From Methylumidiphilus sp963753955 (lineage in GTDB: Bacteria; Pseudomonadota; Gammaproteobacteria; Methylococcales; Methylococcaceae): DNA of 64,000 nucleotides. Position 1 is the first letter of the stretch, and each line of letters opens with the position of its first letter. The position numbers and the translations under genes are program-made. The DNA lies in NCBI GenBank assembly GCA_963753955.1, contig CAVWEM010000015.1, positions 81,987 to 145,986 of the forward strand, read 5' to 3'. Below the pieces are notes generated by a model. That model saw only the letters and a list, made by a program, of their open reading frames with translations, had not been told where the DNA came from and ran no database searches. Positions 8,387 to 18,579 of the stretch are shown piece by piece.

Positions 8387-9664
8387 TTAGAGGCATTCGT
8401 CAACTGCGTCTTTGGGTAGCAGGTATTTCACGTCGAAAACCACCGTGTCGGGCTTGCCCAGCGCACGGATGCTTTCCGCGCCCAGGTCGCGGAATTGCTG
8501 GTGGGCGACGGCAATGGCCACCGCATCGTAAGCCCCGGGCTTCAATTCGGTGAGCAGTTCGACGCCATATTCCTCGCGGGCCTCGTGAAGGTTGGCCCAA
8601 GGGTCGTAAACCTCCACGTTGGCGCCGTAACTTTTCAACTCATTGATGATGTCGATGACGCGGGTGTTGCGGATGTCCGGGCAGTTTTCCTTGAAGGCCA
8701 GCCCGAGGATCAGAATGTTGGATTGGCCCACAGGGATGTGCTTGCGGCTCATCAACTTGACCAGGCGGCGCGCCACATAGGCGCCCATGCTGTCGTTGAT
8801 GCGGCGGCCTGCCAGGATGATCTCGGGGTGGTGGCCGACTTGCTGGGCCTTGTGGGTCAAGTAATACGGATCGACGCCGATGCAATGTCCACCGACCAGG
8901 CCAGGGCGGAACGGCAGGAAATTCCACTTGCTACCGGCGGCCTCCAGCACCTCCAAGGTGTCCAGCCCCAGCGTGTGGAACAAAATGGCGAGTTCGTTGA
9001 TCAGGGCGATGTTGACGTCGCGCTGGGTGTTTTCGATGACTTTCGCCGCTTCCGCCACCTTGATGCTGCTGGCTTTGTGTGTGCCGGCAGTGATCACGAG
9101 CCGATACAAGGCATCGACGAAATCGGCGATCTCTGGCGTGGAACCGGAGGTGACTTTCTTGATGTTGGTGACGCGGTGTTCCTTGTCGCCTGGATTGATC
9201 CGTTCGGGGCTGTAGCCGCAAAAAAAATCTTGGTTGTATTTCAGGCCGGAGCGGGTTTCCAGGATGGGCGCGCAGACTTCCTCGGTGGCGCCAGGGTAAA
9301 CCGTCGACTCGTACACAACGATATCGCCGCGAGACAGGATTTTGCCTACGGTTTCACTGGCCTTGACCAACGGAGTGAGGTCAGGGCGGTTGTAATCGTC
9401 GATGGGGGTGGGTACGGTGACGATGTAGATATTGCAGTCTTGCAGATCCGCCGGGTCGGCCGTGTAGGAGAGCCTGTGCGAGGCCTTGAGTTCTTCTGAG
9501 GAACATTCCAGCGAGCGGTCACTCCCGGATTGCAATTCTTCGATGCGTTGGATGTTGATGTCCAATCCCACAGTGTCCAAGTGTTTGCCGAATTCGACGG
9601 CAAGCGGCAGGCCCACATAGCCCATGCCGATGATGCCAATCTTGGATTCTGAAAGCGGACGCAT
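8387..9664 (-). CDS. Nucleotide-sugar dehydrogenase (TviB/WbpO type)
   Basis: Oxidises a UDP-hexose or UDP-N-acetylhexosamine at C6 to the uronic acid with two NAD+. The 425 residues cover the N-terminal Rossmann domain (IGIIGMGYVGLPLA at 9-22), the central dimer domain and the C-terminal UDP-binding domain. The catalytic cysteine is C261 in GGHCIGVDPYYL; FCGYSPERINPGDK marks the WbpO/TviB (UDP-GalNAc or GlcNAc) branch more than classical Ugd. Together with the adjacent epimerase it would supply a uronic-acid precursor. It is the first gene of the leftward group and is divergent from the sugar transferase. Confidence 0.92.
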   Translation of the reverse strand: MRPLSESKIGIIGMGYVGLPLAVEFGKHLDTVGLDINIQRIEELQSGSDRSLECSSEELKASHRLSYTADPADLQDCNIYIVTVPTPIDDYNRPDLTPLVKASETVGKILSRGDIVVYESTVYPGATEEVCAPILETRSGLKYNQDFFCGYSPERINPGDKEHRVTNIKKVTSGSTPEIADFVDALYRLVITAGTHKASSIKVAEAAKVIENTQRDVNIALINELAILFHTLGLDTLEVLEAAGSKWNFLPFRPGLVGGHCIGVDPYYLTHKAQQVGHHPEIILAGRRINDSMGAYVARRLVKLMSRKHIPVGQSNILILGLAFKENCPDIRNTRVIDIINELKSYGANVEVYDPWANLHEAREEYGVELLTELKPGAYDAVAIAVAHQQFRDLGAESIRALGKPDTVVFDVKYLLPKDAVDECL

Positions 9665-9912
9665 GTCGTCTCCTTGAAGGTTTTGGGCAAAGTTGAGTCC
9701 GGCAAAGCATAGACCATCTCCCTAAGACGGAAAAGCTTTTTGCGCGGGCTCGTCGGCGGCGGGAGGTCTGGTGTCAAGCTAAGCGTAGGGTGCTGTGCTG
9801 AGACAAAATCAAGCCGGTTGACTTATAATCGCCCAACGCTTGGCGTAAGAGGGATTGGCGCGGGCCTTCCCTGGCAGGCGAGTTCATTGGCTAGCGCAAC
9901 CTTCAAAAGACC
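9665..9912. promoter_or_regulatory. Divergent intergenic region, candidate promoter for the polysaccharide genes
   Basis: A 248-base gap separates the leftward sugar-nucleotide genes from the rightward transferase-prsKRT genes. A consensus TATAAT lies at 9824-9829, reading rightward; the hexamer 17 bases upstream is poor, so the assignment is weak. No other structure was recognised. Confidence 0.3.
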
Positions 9913-11304
9913 ATGATTCGAATTTTCCGGCATTATATTTCGGGCGCTTACCTTGTTCTTTTCATCATGGAGTCGGGTGTTTTTTCCTCCGCCTTCTATT
10001 GGGGGGGGCTGTTGCAGGGCTATAGTTGGCACCAGCAATTTGCCGTCACCGAAAGCGTTTGGCTACCCTCGCTGATTTTTTGCCTGGTTATGCTGGTCAG
10101 TTCCACCGGCATGGGCCTGTATCAGCGCGCCCAAGACCTGGGTGACGTGCCCTTGCTCTTGCGCATTTGCACAAGTTTCCTGCTGGGTGCGGCGATCATG
10201 AGCCTGCCGTTTTATTCTTTACCCGATCTTTTCCCTGGACGCGGCCTGTTCGCCTACGCCTTGGCTGTCGCCATGGTCGGGATTTTGGTGTCCCGGTTCT
10301 TTTTTCTCAAATATGCCGACAATCAGGCACTTAGGCGTCGCATTTTGGTTCTCGGCACTGGCTACCGCGGAAACATGATCCGCGAGTTCGAGAAACGCAG
10401 CGTCCATTTGGGATTTCGGGTGGTTGGTTATGTCCGCATGGGGGACGAACCCTTGCGCGTTGGGCCAGAGTGCGTCCTTGATCTGCGCACGGGCCTGCTC
10501 GCCTTAGTCGCCGCCGAGGATATCGACGAGATCGTCGTTGCGCCGGATGACCGCAGGAGCGGCATCGCGTTGGACGAGATTCTCGACTGCAAGATTGTGG
10601 GGTACGAAGTGGTCGATTTGCTGACATTTTTCGAGCGGGAGGCGGGGTTGCTGCGGGTGGACAGCCTGCACCCGAGTTGGTTGGTGTTTTCCGACGGATT
10701 TCGCCTTTCTGGGGCGCAGCAGGTAATCAAACGCTGGTTCGATGTCGCCGCGAGCCTAGTCTTGATGGCGGTGGCTTGGCCGGTCATGCTGTTGACCGCC
10801 TTGGCCATTACCGCCGAAAGCGGCTGGGGATCGCCTGTGCTGTACCGGCAGGTGCGCGTGGGCTTGAACGGCCAGTTGTTCACGGTCATCAAATTCCGCA
10901 GCATGCGCACGGACGCCGAAAAAGATGGCAAGGCCCAATGGGCGCGGACGAACGATGTCCGCATTACCCATGTAGGGGCGTTCATACGCAAGATGCGCAT
11001 CGACGAATTGCCGCAGGTGTTCAATGTATTGCATGGCGAGATGAGTTTTGTCGGACCCCGGCCCGAGCGCCCCGAATTTGTGGAGAAATTCGCGGAAACT
11101 ATCCCTTATTATTCCGAGCGCCATCGCGTGAAGCCAGGCATCACCGGCTGGGCGCAATTGTGTTACCAGTATGGGGCTAGCTATCAGGATACCATCGAAA
11201 AATTGCAGTACGATCTTTACTATGTCAAAAACTACAGCATTTTTCTCGATGTGTTGATCATACTGCAAACCATCGAAGTGGTCTTGTGGGGAAAGGGACT
11301 CTAG
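9913..11304 (+). CDS. Exopolysaccharide-initiating sugar transferase (PEP-CTERM/XrtA-associated, TIGR03013-like)
   Basis: A polyprenyl-phosphate sugar-1-phosphate transferase that would attach the first sugar of an exopolysaccharide repeat to undecaprenyl phosphate at the inner membrane. The 463 residues comprise four N-terminal membrane segments (about 10-125), a CoA-binding-like domain (ILVLGTGYRG near 144), then a re-entrant helix and catalytic domain with KRWFDVAASLVLM, KFRSMRTDAEKDG, MRIDELPQVFNVLHGEMSFVGPRPERPEF and RHRVKPGITGWAQ. The adjacent prsK/prsR/prsT genes place it in the exosortase-linked EPS class. The start has no strong ribosome site. Confidence 0.9.
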   Translation: MIRIFRHYISGAYLVLFIMESGVFSSAFYWGGLLQGYSWHQQFAVTESVWLPSLIFCLVMLVSSTGMGLYQRAQDLGDVPLLLRICTSFLLGAAIMSLPFYSLPDLFPGRGLFAYALAVAMVGILVSRFFFLKYADNQALRRRILVLGTGYRGNMIREFEKRSVHLGFRVVGYVRMGDEPLRVGPECVLDLRTGLLALVAAEDIDEIVVAPDDRRSGIALDEILDCKIVGYEVVDLLTFFEREAGLLRVDSLHPSWLVFSDGFRLSGAQQVIKRWFDVAASLVLMAVAWPVMLLTALAITAESGWGSPVLYRQVRVGLNGQLFTVIKFRSMRTDAEKDGKAQWARTNDVRITHVGAFIRKMRIDELPQVFNVLHGEMSFVGPRPERPEFVEKFAETIPYYSERHRVKPGITGWAQLCYQYGASYQDTIEKLQYDLYYVKNYSIFLDVLIILQTIEVVLWGKGL

Positions 11305-11374
11305 GCCTCGCTGTGGCTATGGTGCTGAATTCCCCTTTCCTTCCCGCTTTAGCAGGCTTCTGGCATCGCCAACC

Positions 11375-13474
11375 ATGGCGGTGACTTATTATTGCTATCT
11401 GGCAGGGTTCCTGGCCTATCTGGCGCTGGCCTTGTTGCTCGTGGCCGGTTGGCGCGGCCACGCAGTCGGGCGCTGGTTGATTGCCGCCTGTGGCATGATG
11501 GCGTTGTGGACGGGTGGAATCGCGGCACAGGAGCGTTATGGCGTTTTTCCCGTGGCGGCGATGTGGACGCTGGAGTTGCTGCACAGTTTCATGTGGCTGA
11601 TATTTCTCTGGAAATTGTTAAGCCACCAGGCGGGTGCGGGGGGCGGGGCCGGATCGGTTTCCATTTACCGCTGGGGGCAGTCCATCGCGGTATTCCTGCT
11701 TGCCTATATCTGGTGCTTGCCGTATTGGCAAGGTTCCTATCCGTCTATCTTCCGGCCTTCTTACCAACTGCTCGGCCATGTCGGCTTGGTGATCGTGGGC
11801 TTGGTGCTGGTCGAGCAGATCTACCGCAACACGCGGACTGACGAGCGGTGGCGGATCAAAATGCTGTGCTTCGCTTTGGGGACGCTATTCGTTTACGAGT
11901 TTTACCTGTATTCCGAGGCCATCCTGTTCCTTCGCATCAAGGAGGATCTGTGGGCTGCCCGCGGTGTGATCGCGGCCATGCTGAGTCCCTTAATCGCAGT
12001 GTCCGCCGTGCGCAACCCGGATTGGTCTTTGGACATTTTCATTTCCCGTCAAGTGGTGTTCCATTCCACAGCCTTGCTGGGGGCGGGTTGCTACCTGCTG
12101 CTCATGGCGACGGTCGGCTACTATCTCAAATATTATGGCGGTGAATGGGGGGCCGTCCTGCAGATCGCGTTTCTGGTCGGGGCATTTCTGGTGTTGGCGC
12201 TGGTGCTGTTTTCCGGCCAAATCAGGGCGAAGTTGCGGGTTTTTGTGGGCAAGCACTTTCTCAAGCACACCTTCGACTACCGGCAAGAATGGCAACGTTT
12301 GATCGCCACGCTGTCGGAAGGCAAGGGTGGCTCCTTGGAGGAGCGCGTGATAGTGGCCCTTAGCCAAGTGGTGGAGAGTCCGGGAGGCGTGTTGTGGGTG
12401 CGTGGGGTCGGCGGCAAGTTCACTTGGCGGGCGAGCTTTGGATATCCTGGGATAGACATTCCTGAAGTGGATGGCGACGATCCTGTGGTCGCCTTTTTGG
12501 AGAGGAAAGACACGGTGGTGAATCTCAAGGAAATGCTGACCATTCCGGAAGCTTATGAGGGATTGAACAAACCCTTGTGGGTCGAGCCTTATCGACATGC
12601 CTGGTTGCTGATTCCACTGTGGAAGACGGCAGGCGGCATTGATGGCCTGCTGTTGTTGACCGACTCCCCCACTTTCACGGTTTGGAACGCGGAAGTCATC
12701 GACATGCTGAAGACGACCAGCCGACTGGTGGCGACTTACTTGGAGTTGGAGTCAGCCGCCCGCGCTTTGGCGGTGGCCCGGCAGTTTGAAGGGTTCAACC
12801 GCCTGTCCGCGTTCGTCATCCACGACCTGAAAAACCTGATCGCGCAATTAAGCCTGGTCGTGCGCAATGCCGCGAAGCATCACGACAATCCCGAATTTAT
12901 GCAGGATGCCATCAAAACTGTCGCCCACGCCGTAGGCAAAATGAATGCGCTCATGTCGCAATTACGCAATTCCAGCTCGGTGGCCGCGGCGGAAAGGTTC
13001 GACTTGCGCAACGCCTTGTTGGACGCGGTGGAGGCGAGGAAACGGCAAGCGCCCGTCCCCATCTGTGATACAGTGGCCTATCCGGTGGCCGTGTTGACCA
13101 ACCGGCAGCGGCTTACTTCTGCCTTGGAGCATGTCATCCATAACGCCCAGGATGCGACGGGTAAGCGGGGTTGGGTCAAGATCCGATTGTGCGCAGTCCG
13201 CGACGGATGGGCGAAGGTGGAGATTGAAGACAACGGTTGCGGAATGGGTGAAGAATTCATATCCAATAGTTTGTTCAAACCTTTTGAAACGACCAAGGGC
13301 TTGACAGGCATGGGCATAGGCGCTTATGAAAGCCGCGAGTTTGTCCGCTCGTTGGGCGGGGAACTCAGCGTCCGCAGCGAACCCGGCAAAGGGAGCCTGT
13401 TTGTTTTCGAGATTCCATTGGCGGAAAATGAATGCCGCCGTTTCTCCGATGTGCCGGATGGGAGACGCGATTGA
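11375..13474 (+). CDS. prsK: Sensor histidine kinase PrsK (PEP-CTERM/XrtA system)
   Basis: A membrane sensor kinase of 699 residues. Roughly the first 300 residues are a series of hydrophobic helices. A GAF-like cytoplasmic region follows, then the dimerisation helix with the phosphoacceptor H483 (FVIHDLKNLIAQLS) and the ATPase domain (DNGCGMG near 615, GMGIGAYES, GGELSVRSEPGKG). The HDLKN form of the His box is typical of PrsK. It would phosphorylate PrsR, encoded immediately downstream with overlapping stop and start codons. The signal is unknown. Confidence 0.9.
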   Translation: MAVTYYCYLAGFLAYLALALLLVAGWRGHAVGRWLIAACGMMALWTGGIAAQERYGVFPVAAMWTLELLHSFMWLIFLWKLLSHQAGAGGGAGSVSIYRWGQSIAVFLLAYIWCLPYWQGSYPSIFRPSYQLLGHVGLVIVGLVLVEQIYRNTRTDERWRIKMLCFALGTLFVYEFYLYSEAILFLRIKEDLWAARGVIAAMLSPLIAVSAVRNPDWSLDIFISRQVVFHSTALLGAGCYLLLMATVGYYLKYYGGEWGAVLQIAFLVGAFLVLALVLFSGQIRAKLRVFVGKHFLKHTFDYRQEWQRLIATLSEGKGGSLEERVIVALSQVVESPGGVLWVRGVGGKFTWRASFGYPGIDIPEVDGDDPVVAFLERKDTVVNLKEMLTIPEAYEGLNKPLWVEPYRHAWLLIPLWKTAGGIDGLLLLTDSPTFTVWNAEVIDMLKTTSRLVATYLELESAARALAVARQFEGFNRLSAFVIHDLKNLIAQLSLVVRNAAKHHDNPEFMQDAIKTVAHAVGKMNALMSQLRNSSSVAAAERFDLRNALLDAVEARKRQAPVPICDTVAYPVAVLTNRQRLTSALEHVIHNAQDATGKRGWVKIRLCAVRDGWAKVEIEDNGCGMGEEFISNSLFKPFETTKGLTGMGIGAYESREFVRSLGGELSVRSEPGKGSLFVFEIPLAENECRRFSDVPDGRRD

Positions 13475-14821
13475 GTGAACGGGCCTTATTGATTGTCGAG
13501 GACGATTCCGGCCTGCGCAGCCAGTTGCGCTGGAGTTTCGACCAATTCAACTTGCACATGGCGGAGGATCGGGAATCCGCGCTGGTGGCGGTGAAAAGAC
13601 ACGCGCCAGCCGTGGTGACCCTGGATTTAGGGTTGCCGCCCGATCCCGGGGGGACTCGCGAGGGCTTTGCCACGCTGGCCGAAATCCTGTCCCATGCACC
13701 GCAGACAAAAGTCATCGTGTTGACGGGCAACGACGACACGGTCAACGCGGTGAAGGCAATCGGACAGGGTGCCTATGATTTTTATCAGAAACCCGTCGAT
13801 CCCGAAATCTTGTCTTTTGTCGTCGAGCGTGCCTTCCGTTTGCATGCCTTGGAGCAGGAAAACCGCAAGTTGGCGCGCATGCATTATAGCTACCCGCTGA
13901 AAGGCGTGATTGCCGCCAGTCCCCAAATGCACGAAGTTTGCCGCATTGTGGAACGCTTGGCATCCACTGACGTGACGATGCTGATCTTGGGCGAGAGTGG
14001 GACAGGCAAGGAAGTGATCGCACGTGCGCTGCACGATCTAAGTTTGCGGGCCCACAAACCGTTTGTCGCTGTGAATGCGGCCGCCATCCCTGAAAACCTG
14101 CTGGAAAGCGAACTGTTTGGCCATGAGAAAGGCGCTTTCACGGGGGCCGTGAACCAAGTCAAGGGGAAATTCGAAATGGCGGATGGCGGGACGTTTTTTC
14201 TGGATGAAATAGGCGACATTCCCTTAGGGCTACAGGCTAAATTGCTGCGGGTGTTGCAGGAGAGGGTCGTCGAACGCGTCGGCGGCAGGCAGGAGATAAA
14301 GCTGGATGTGCGGCTGATCTGCGCGACCCACAGAGACATGCGCAAGCTCATGGTGGAGGGCGGATTCCGCGAGGATTCTGTATTACCGCATCAACGAGAT
14401 GATCATCAATCTGCCGCCGCTACGGGAAAGGAACGGGGATATTCCGGTTCTGGCGCGCGCTTTCTTGAGTCGTTACGCCAAGCAGATGGCGCGCAATATT
14501 TTAGGGTTCAAGGAAGACGCCATGTCCGCGCTGGAGGCATACGATTGGCCGGGAAATGTCCGCGAATTGGAACACAAGATCAAGCGGGCGGTCGTCATGG
14601 CCCAAGGGACGTTCATTGAGTTGAAGGATTTGGAATTGGCGCCGGGCGAGAGCTGCCGCCGAATCTTGAGCTTGCGCGAGGCGCGCGAGGCTGCGGAACG
14701 GTTGGCAATTTGCATGGCCTTAAGCGAGTCCGGGGAAAATGTATCCAAAGCGGCGGAGTTATTGGAGGTTACGCGTCCGACCCTATATGCTTTGCTGACC
14801 AAGTTTAACCTCAAGATTTAA
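13471..14821 (+). pseudogene. prsR: PrsR sigma-54-dependent response regulator, frameshifted
   Basis: Starts at TTG 13471, overlapping the prsK stop. Receiver domain with D52 (VVTLDLGLPPD), AAA+ domain with Walker A GESGTGKE near 174 and the sigma-54 contact motif GAFTGA at 221-226, and a C-terminal Fis-type helix-turn-helix (VSKAAELLEVTRPTLYALL). An extra T at 14376/14377 breaks the frame. GGFRED runs into nonsense, while LYYRINEMIINLPPLRER continues in the next frame to 14821. Restored length is about 450 residues. It should activate RpoN promoters of exosortase-associated genes. As written, the product loses the DNA-binding domain. The rest is uncorrupted, so sequencing error is plausible. 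Confidence 0.9.
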
Positions 14822-14854
14822 ATAACATCATTGAAACATTTTTAAGGGGGCAGC

Positions 14855-17626
14855 GTGAATAATTTAATCAAAGCAATAGCGTGGTTGCTGTTGGCGACGG
14901 GCGGCGCAGCCATGGCGGTTGCCGCCGATGTCGATCCACTGCATGAGGCTAGGCAATATCTGCAAAAGGGTGAGGCTAAAGCCGCAATCATCGAGTTGAA
15001 GAACGTATTGCAGAAGTTTCCGGAAAACGCCGAGGCCAGGCTTCTTCTGGGCGAGGGCTATATCCGCATGGGCGATGCCGGCTCCGCCGCCAAGGAGTTG
15101 GAAAAGGCCAGGGATCTCAACCTGGCGAAGGAGAAGTGGATCAATCCGCTGGCGGAGGCTTATTTGCTGCAAAACCAACCGAAGCTATTGTTGGAGAAGC
15201 TCCAGCCGGATCCGCAGTTACCGGGGCCGGTGAATGGCAAGTTGCTGGCGTTTCGGGGTATGGCCCAACTGGGTTTGAGCGATGGGGCCAACCCGGCGCG
15301 GGAGAGTTTCAACGCCGCTTTGCAGGCCGATCCCAACAGTGTGGAGGCTTTGCTGGGGCTTGCCATGTTGGAAATGTCCAGTAAACAATACAAGCAGGCT
15401 TCCGACTACGCCACTTCGGCAACGGCCAAGGCACCGAAAAATGCCCAGGCCTGGGTGTTGTTGGGCGAAATCAAGCGGTTGAGCGCGGACATGCCGGGGG
15501 CTTTGGAGGCTTACTCGCACGCAATCGATTTGCAACCGGTTAACCTGAAGGCGCGGCTTGGCCGGGCTTCTGTCTATATTGCCACAGGGAAGCCGCAGGA
15601 GGCACGAAAGGATGCCGCAGAAGCGAAGAAGGTGGCGGGCGAGCTGCCTGTGGTTTTGTATACCGAGGCGGTTATAGACTTCCAGTCGAACAAGCTGGAC
15701 GAGGCCAAGGAAAACCTCGTCAAGGTGAACAGCCGTGCGCCCGAGCATTTGCCTACCCTCTATCTGCTGGGGGCCATCGCTTATCAAAAGAACGAATTGG
15801 AGCAGGCGGAACACTATCTTTCCAAGGTGGTCTCCGTGGCTGCGGACAATTTGCCGGCAGTCAAACTGTTGGCGGCGACGCGCTTAAAGCACGGCAGCCC
15901 CGGCGAAGCCATCAAGCTGTTGCAGCCATGGGCGGAAAAAGACCAGAAGGATGCCCAATTGTTGGCTATTCTGGGGAGCGCTTACCTGAAAAACAAGCAG
16001 TACGACCAAGGGGTCACGTATCTTGGCAAGGCCGCAGATATCGCCCCCGATGTGGCTTCGGTGCGCGCCGAGTTGGGCTTGGGCAAGATTGCCGCTGGAA
16101 AAATGGAGCAAGGGGTTGACGATCTGAGAACTGCGGTCGGCATTGACCCGAACCTCATGGAGGCGGACGCGACCATCGTGCTAGCCATGATCCAGCAGAA
16201 AAAATTTGACGAAGCCATCGTCGAGGCGAACAAGCTTAAAGCCAAGCGCAAGGGTGATCCATTGGCGGACAACCTGCTGGGCACAGCCTACATGGCGAAG
16301 GGAGAGATCGGGCATGCGCAGGAAAGCTGGCAAAACGCTTTGGCGATCAGGCCGGACTATACACCGGCAAACCTGAATTTGGCCAAACTCGCCATGAGTC
16401 AGAGCAAGCCCGACATCGCCACTAAGGAATATGAGAAGATTCTCAAGCTCGATGCGAACAATCTTTCCGCCCTGATCGGTTTGGCGCAGATCGCCGAATT
16501 GGGGAAGGATTATGCGAAGATGGCCAGCTTGCTGGATGACGCCAGAAAGAAAAACCCAAACGATGTGACGCCGGCCGTCATGCTGACCCGCTATTACCTG
16601 TCGCAAGGCAAGGGAAACCAAGCTTTGCAGGTTGCCAGTGACGCATTGGGAGGCAATCCAGACAACCTTGCCGCTTTGCAAAATCTTGGGGCGGCGCAAA
16701 TGGGGGCGAACCAAGCGGCCAATGCCGCCACCACCTTCAGGCAATTGATTGGCAAGCTGCCTGAGAATCCGGAACTCCACCACCAGTTGGCCCAAGCACT
16801 ATTCAAGCTTGGCGACAAGGCTGGCGCGTCCAAGGAATGGGACGAGGCGCTCAAGCATGGGCCGGAGTATATTCCCGCCATGTTGGCGAGGTCGGAGCTT
16901 GCCATGCAGGATAAACGCTATGGCGAGGTTACCAAGACCGCCGACGTGATCAAAGCCAAGTATCCCAAGTCCCCCTTGGGGTACCAGTTGGAAGGCGATG
17001 TCCAGCTCGCCCAAAAGCAGCTTGCCAAAGCGGTCGATGCCTATGCGAAAGCCTATGAGCTGGCCCCTAGTTCGTATTTGGCCCGGCGCTTATTTGTTGG
17101 GCGCCGAGAGCTGAAGCAGGATCAGGCGGCGTTTGATGGGCTGCGCCAGTGGCTGCAAAAGTCCACCCAGGATGTCGATGCATGGGGTGTGCTGGCATCG
17201 GCTTTGCAGGAAGCAGGGAAGCTCAAGGAGTCCGCCACAGCCTACGAGAAGGCATTGGGAGTGAATCCCGACAATTTGGTGTTGCAAAACAATTTGGTTT
17301 GGCTGTATCAGGATTTGGGCGACAAGAGAGCCTTGGATCTCGCGGAAAAGCTCGCTTCCGCACCGAGCATCGAAAACAAGCCGGAGATCCTCGACACGCT
17401 CGGCTGGGTCTTCTTGCAAAACGGCAAGGAGGACAAGGGTTTGGTTTTGCTGCAACAGGCGGCCCTGCAGGATGCTGGCAATATCCACATTCGCTTCCAT
17501 TTGGCGTCCGCATTCGCGAAAGCAGGGAAGAAGGGGGAGGCCAGAAAAGAGCTGGAGCGTTTGCTTAAGGAAAATAAGTCGTTTCCCGAGCGGATACAGG
17601 CTGAGGAAATGCTGAAGGGATTGTAG
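14855..17626 (+). CDS. prsT: TPR-repeat protein PrsT (PEP-CTERM/XrtA system)
   Basis: A 923-residue exported protein. A signal peptide (AIAWLLLATGGAAMAVA) ends near residue 24. The remainder is an almost continuous run of tetratricopeptide repeats, for example ARLLLGEGYIRMGD, AWVLLGEIKRLSADMPGALEAY and VLLQQAALQDAGNIHIRFHL. PrsT homologues are periplasmic or membrane-associated and accompany exosortase-linked polysaccharide clusters, probably as assembly scaffolds. It is preceded by AAGGGGG close to the GTG/ATG start region and follows prsR by 33 bases. No exosortase gene or PEP-CTERM substrate is seen in the window. Confidence 0.9.
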   Translation: MNNLIKAIAWLLLATGGAAMAVAADVDPLHEARQYLQKGEAKAAIIELKNVLQKFPENAEARLLLGEGYIRMGDAGSAAKELEKARDLNLAKEKWINPLAEAYLLQNQPKLLLEKLQPDPQLPGPVNGKLLAFRGMAQLGLSDGANPARESFNAALQADPNSVEALLGLAMLEMSSKQYKQASDYATSATAKAPKNAQAWVLLGEIKRLSADMPGALEAYSHAIDLQPVNLKARLGRASVYIATGKPQEARKDAAEAKKVAGELPVVLYTEAVIDFQSNKLDEAKENLVKVNSRAPEHLPTLYLLGAIAYQKNELEQAEHYLSKVVSVAADNLPAVKLLAATRLKHGSPGEAIKLLQPWAEKDQKDAQLLAILGSAYLKNKQYDQGVTYLGKAADIAPDVASVRAELGLGKIAAGKMEQGVDDLRTAVGIDPNLMEADATIVLAMIQQKKFDEAIVEANKLKAKRKGDPLADNLLGTAYMAKGEIGHAQESWQNALAIRPDYTPANLNLAKLAMSQSKPDIATKEYEKILKLDANNLSALIGLAQIAELGKDYAKMASLLDDARKKNPNDVTPAVMLTRYYLSQGKGNQALQVASDALGGNPDNLAALQNLGAAQMGANQAANAATTFRQLIGKLPENPELHHQLAQALFKLGDKAGASKEWDEALKHGPEYIPAMLARSELAMQDKRYGEVTKTADVIKAKYPKSPLGYQLEGDVQLAQKQLAKAVDAYAKAYELAPSSYLARRLFVGRRELKQDQAAFDGLRQWLQKSTQDVDAWGVLASALQEAGKLKESATAYEKALGVNPDNLVLQNNLVWLYQDLGDKRALDLAEKLASAPSIENKPEILDTLGWVFLQNGKEDKGLVLLQQAALQDAGNIHIRFHLASAFAKAGKKGEARKELERLLKENKSFPERIQAEEMLKGL

Positions 17627-17760
17627 CCTTCAGGGTGCCGTTCCCGCCCGCCTGTTTAGCGGTCGGGAGGCGCTTGCAAGGAGGGCGGGCTGAATCGGTG
17701 CTTTCATGTGCTGGGGGGAGTTGATAGAATTCGGCCAATACGAACTATCGACAATCGCCC

Positions 17761-18525
17761 ATGGGGGCCAAAGAATTCCTAATCAATCCAAAATTTATGG
17801 CAAAGTTCAACGAAAGCGAAAATCTGCACCAGCATATTTCAAAGCAATATGACCACGAATTGCTGGATGTTCGCAGTCGTGTCCTAGCCTTGGGAGGGGT
17901 TGTAGAGGCGCAAATTGAGGCGGCGGTCAAGGCCGTGGTCGAACTTGATGTGGAACTGGCCCGACGCGTCATCAAGGACGATTCCAAGGTCAACGCCCTT
18001 GAAGTCTCCATCGACGAAGAATGCACCCAAATTTTGGCGCTTAGGCAGCCGACCGCACGCGATTTGCGTTTGGTGGTCGGCGTCATCAAGACCATCACCG
18101 ATCTCGAACGCATCGGCGACGAGGCCAAGCGTATCGCCCGCCATGCCATTGATTTGGCCTCCCGCTCCCCCAGGAAGGATCAACTGATGGAACTCGAACA
18201 GTTGGCCAGGCATGTGCAGAGTTTGCTGCGTGACGCATTGGATGCGTTCGCCCGCATGGATGTGGATGCCGCCTTGCGGGTGGTGCACGAGGATAAGCAG
18301 GTGGACAAAGAGTATGAAGGCATCATGCGCCAGCAGATCACCTATATGATGGAGGACTCCAGCGCCATCCTGGTCTGTTTGGACATTATGTGGTCTGCCC
18401 GCTCCTTGGAGCGGATTGGCGACCGTTCCTGCAATATATGCGAATACGTCATTTATTATGCCAAGGGTAAAAACATCCGCCATATCAGCCTTGAGCAGGT
18501 CGAGAAAGATCTGCTTGAGGGCTAG
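17761..18525 (+). CDS. phoU: Phosphate signalling complex protein PhoU
   Basis: A cytosolic all-helical negative regulator linking the PstSCAB phosphate transporter to the PhoR kinase. The 254 residues (or 242 from ATG 17797) contain two PhoU repeats with the metal-cluster motifs: TARDLRLVVGVIKTITDLERIGDEAKRIA in the first and CLDIMWSARSLERIGDRSCNICE in the second. The second ATG gives MAKFNESENLHQHIS, closer to family starts, so the true start may be 17797. No pst or phoBR genes are adjacent. Confidence 0.93.
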   Translation: MGAKEFLINPKFMAKFNESENLHQHISKQYDHELLDVRSRVLALGGVVEAQIEAAVKAVVELDVELARRVIKDDSKVNALEVSIDEECTQILALRQPTARDLRLVVGVIKTITDLERIGDEAKRIARHAIDLASRSPRKDQLMELEQLARHVQSLLRDALDAFARMDVDAALRVVHEDKQVDKEYEGIMRQQITYMMEDSSAILVCLDIMWSARSLERIGDRSCNICEYVIYYAKGKNIRHISLEQVEKDLLEG

Positions 18526-18579
18526 TTCTCACATGATCCAAAACCCCATCCCGCCCACTGTGCTGTTTGTCCCCTGCCA

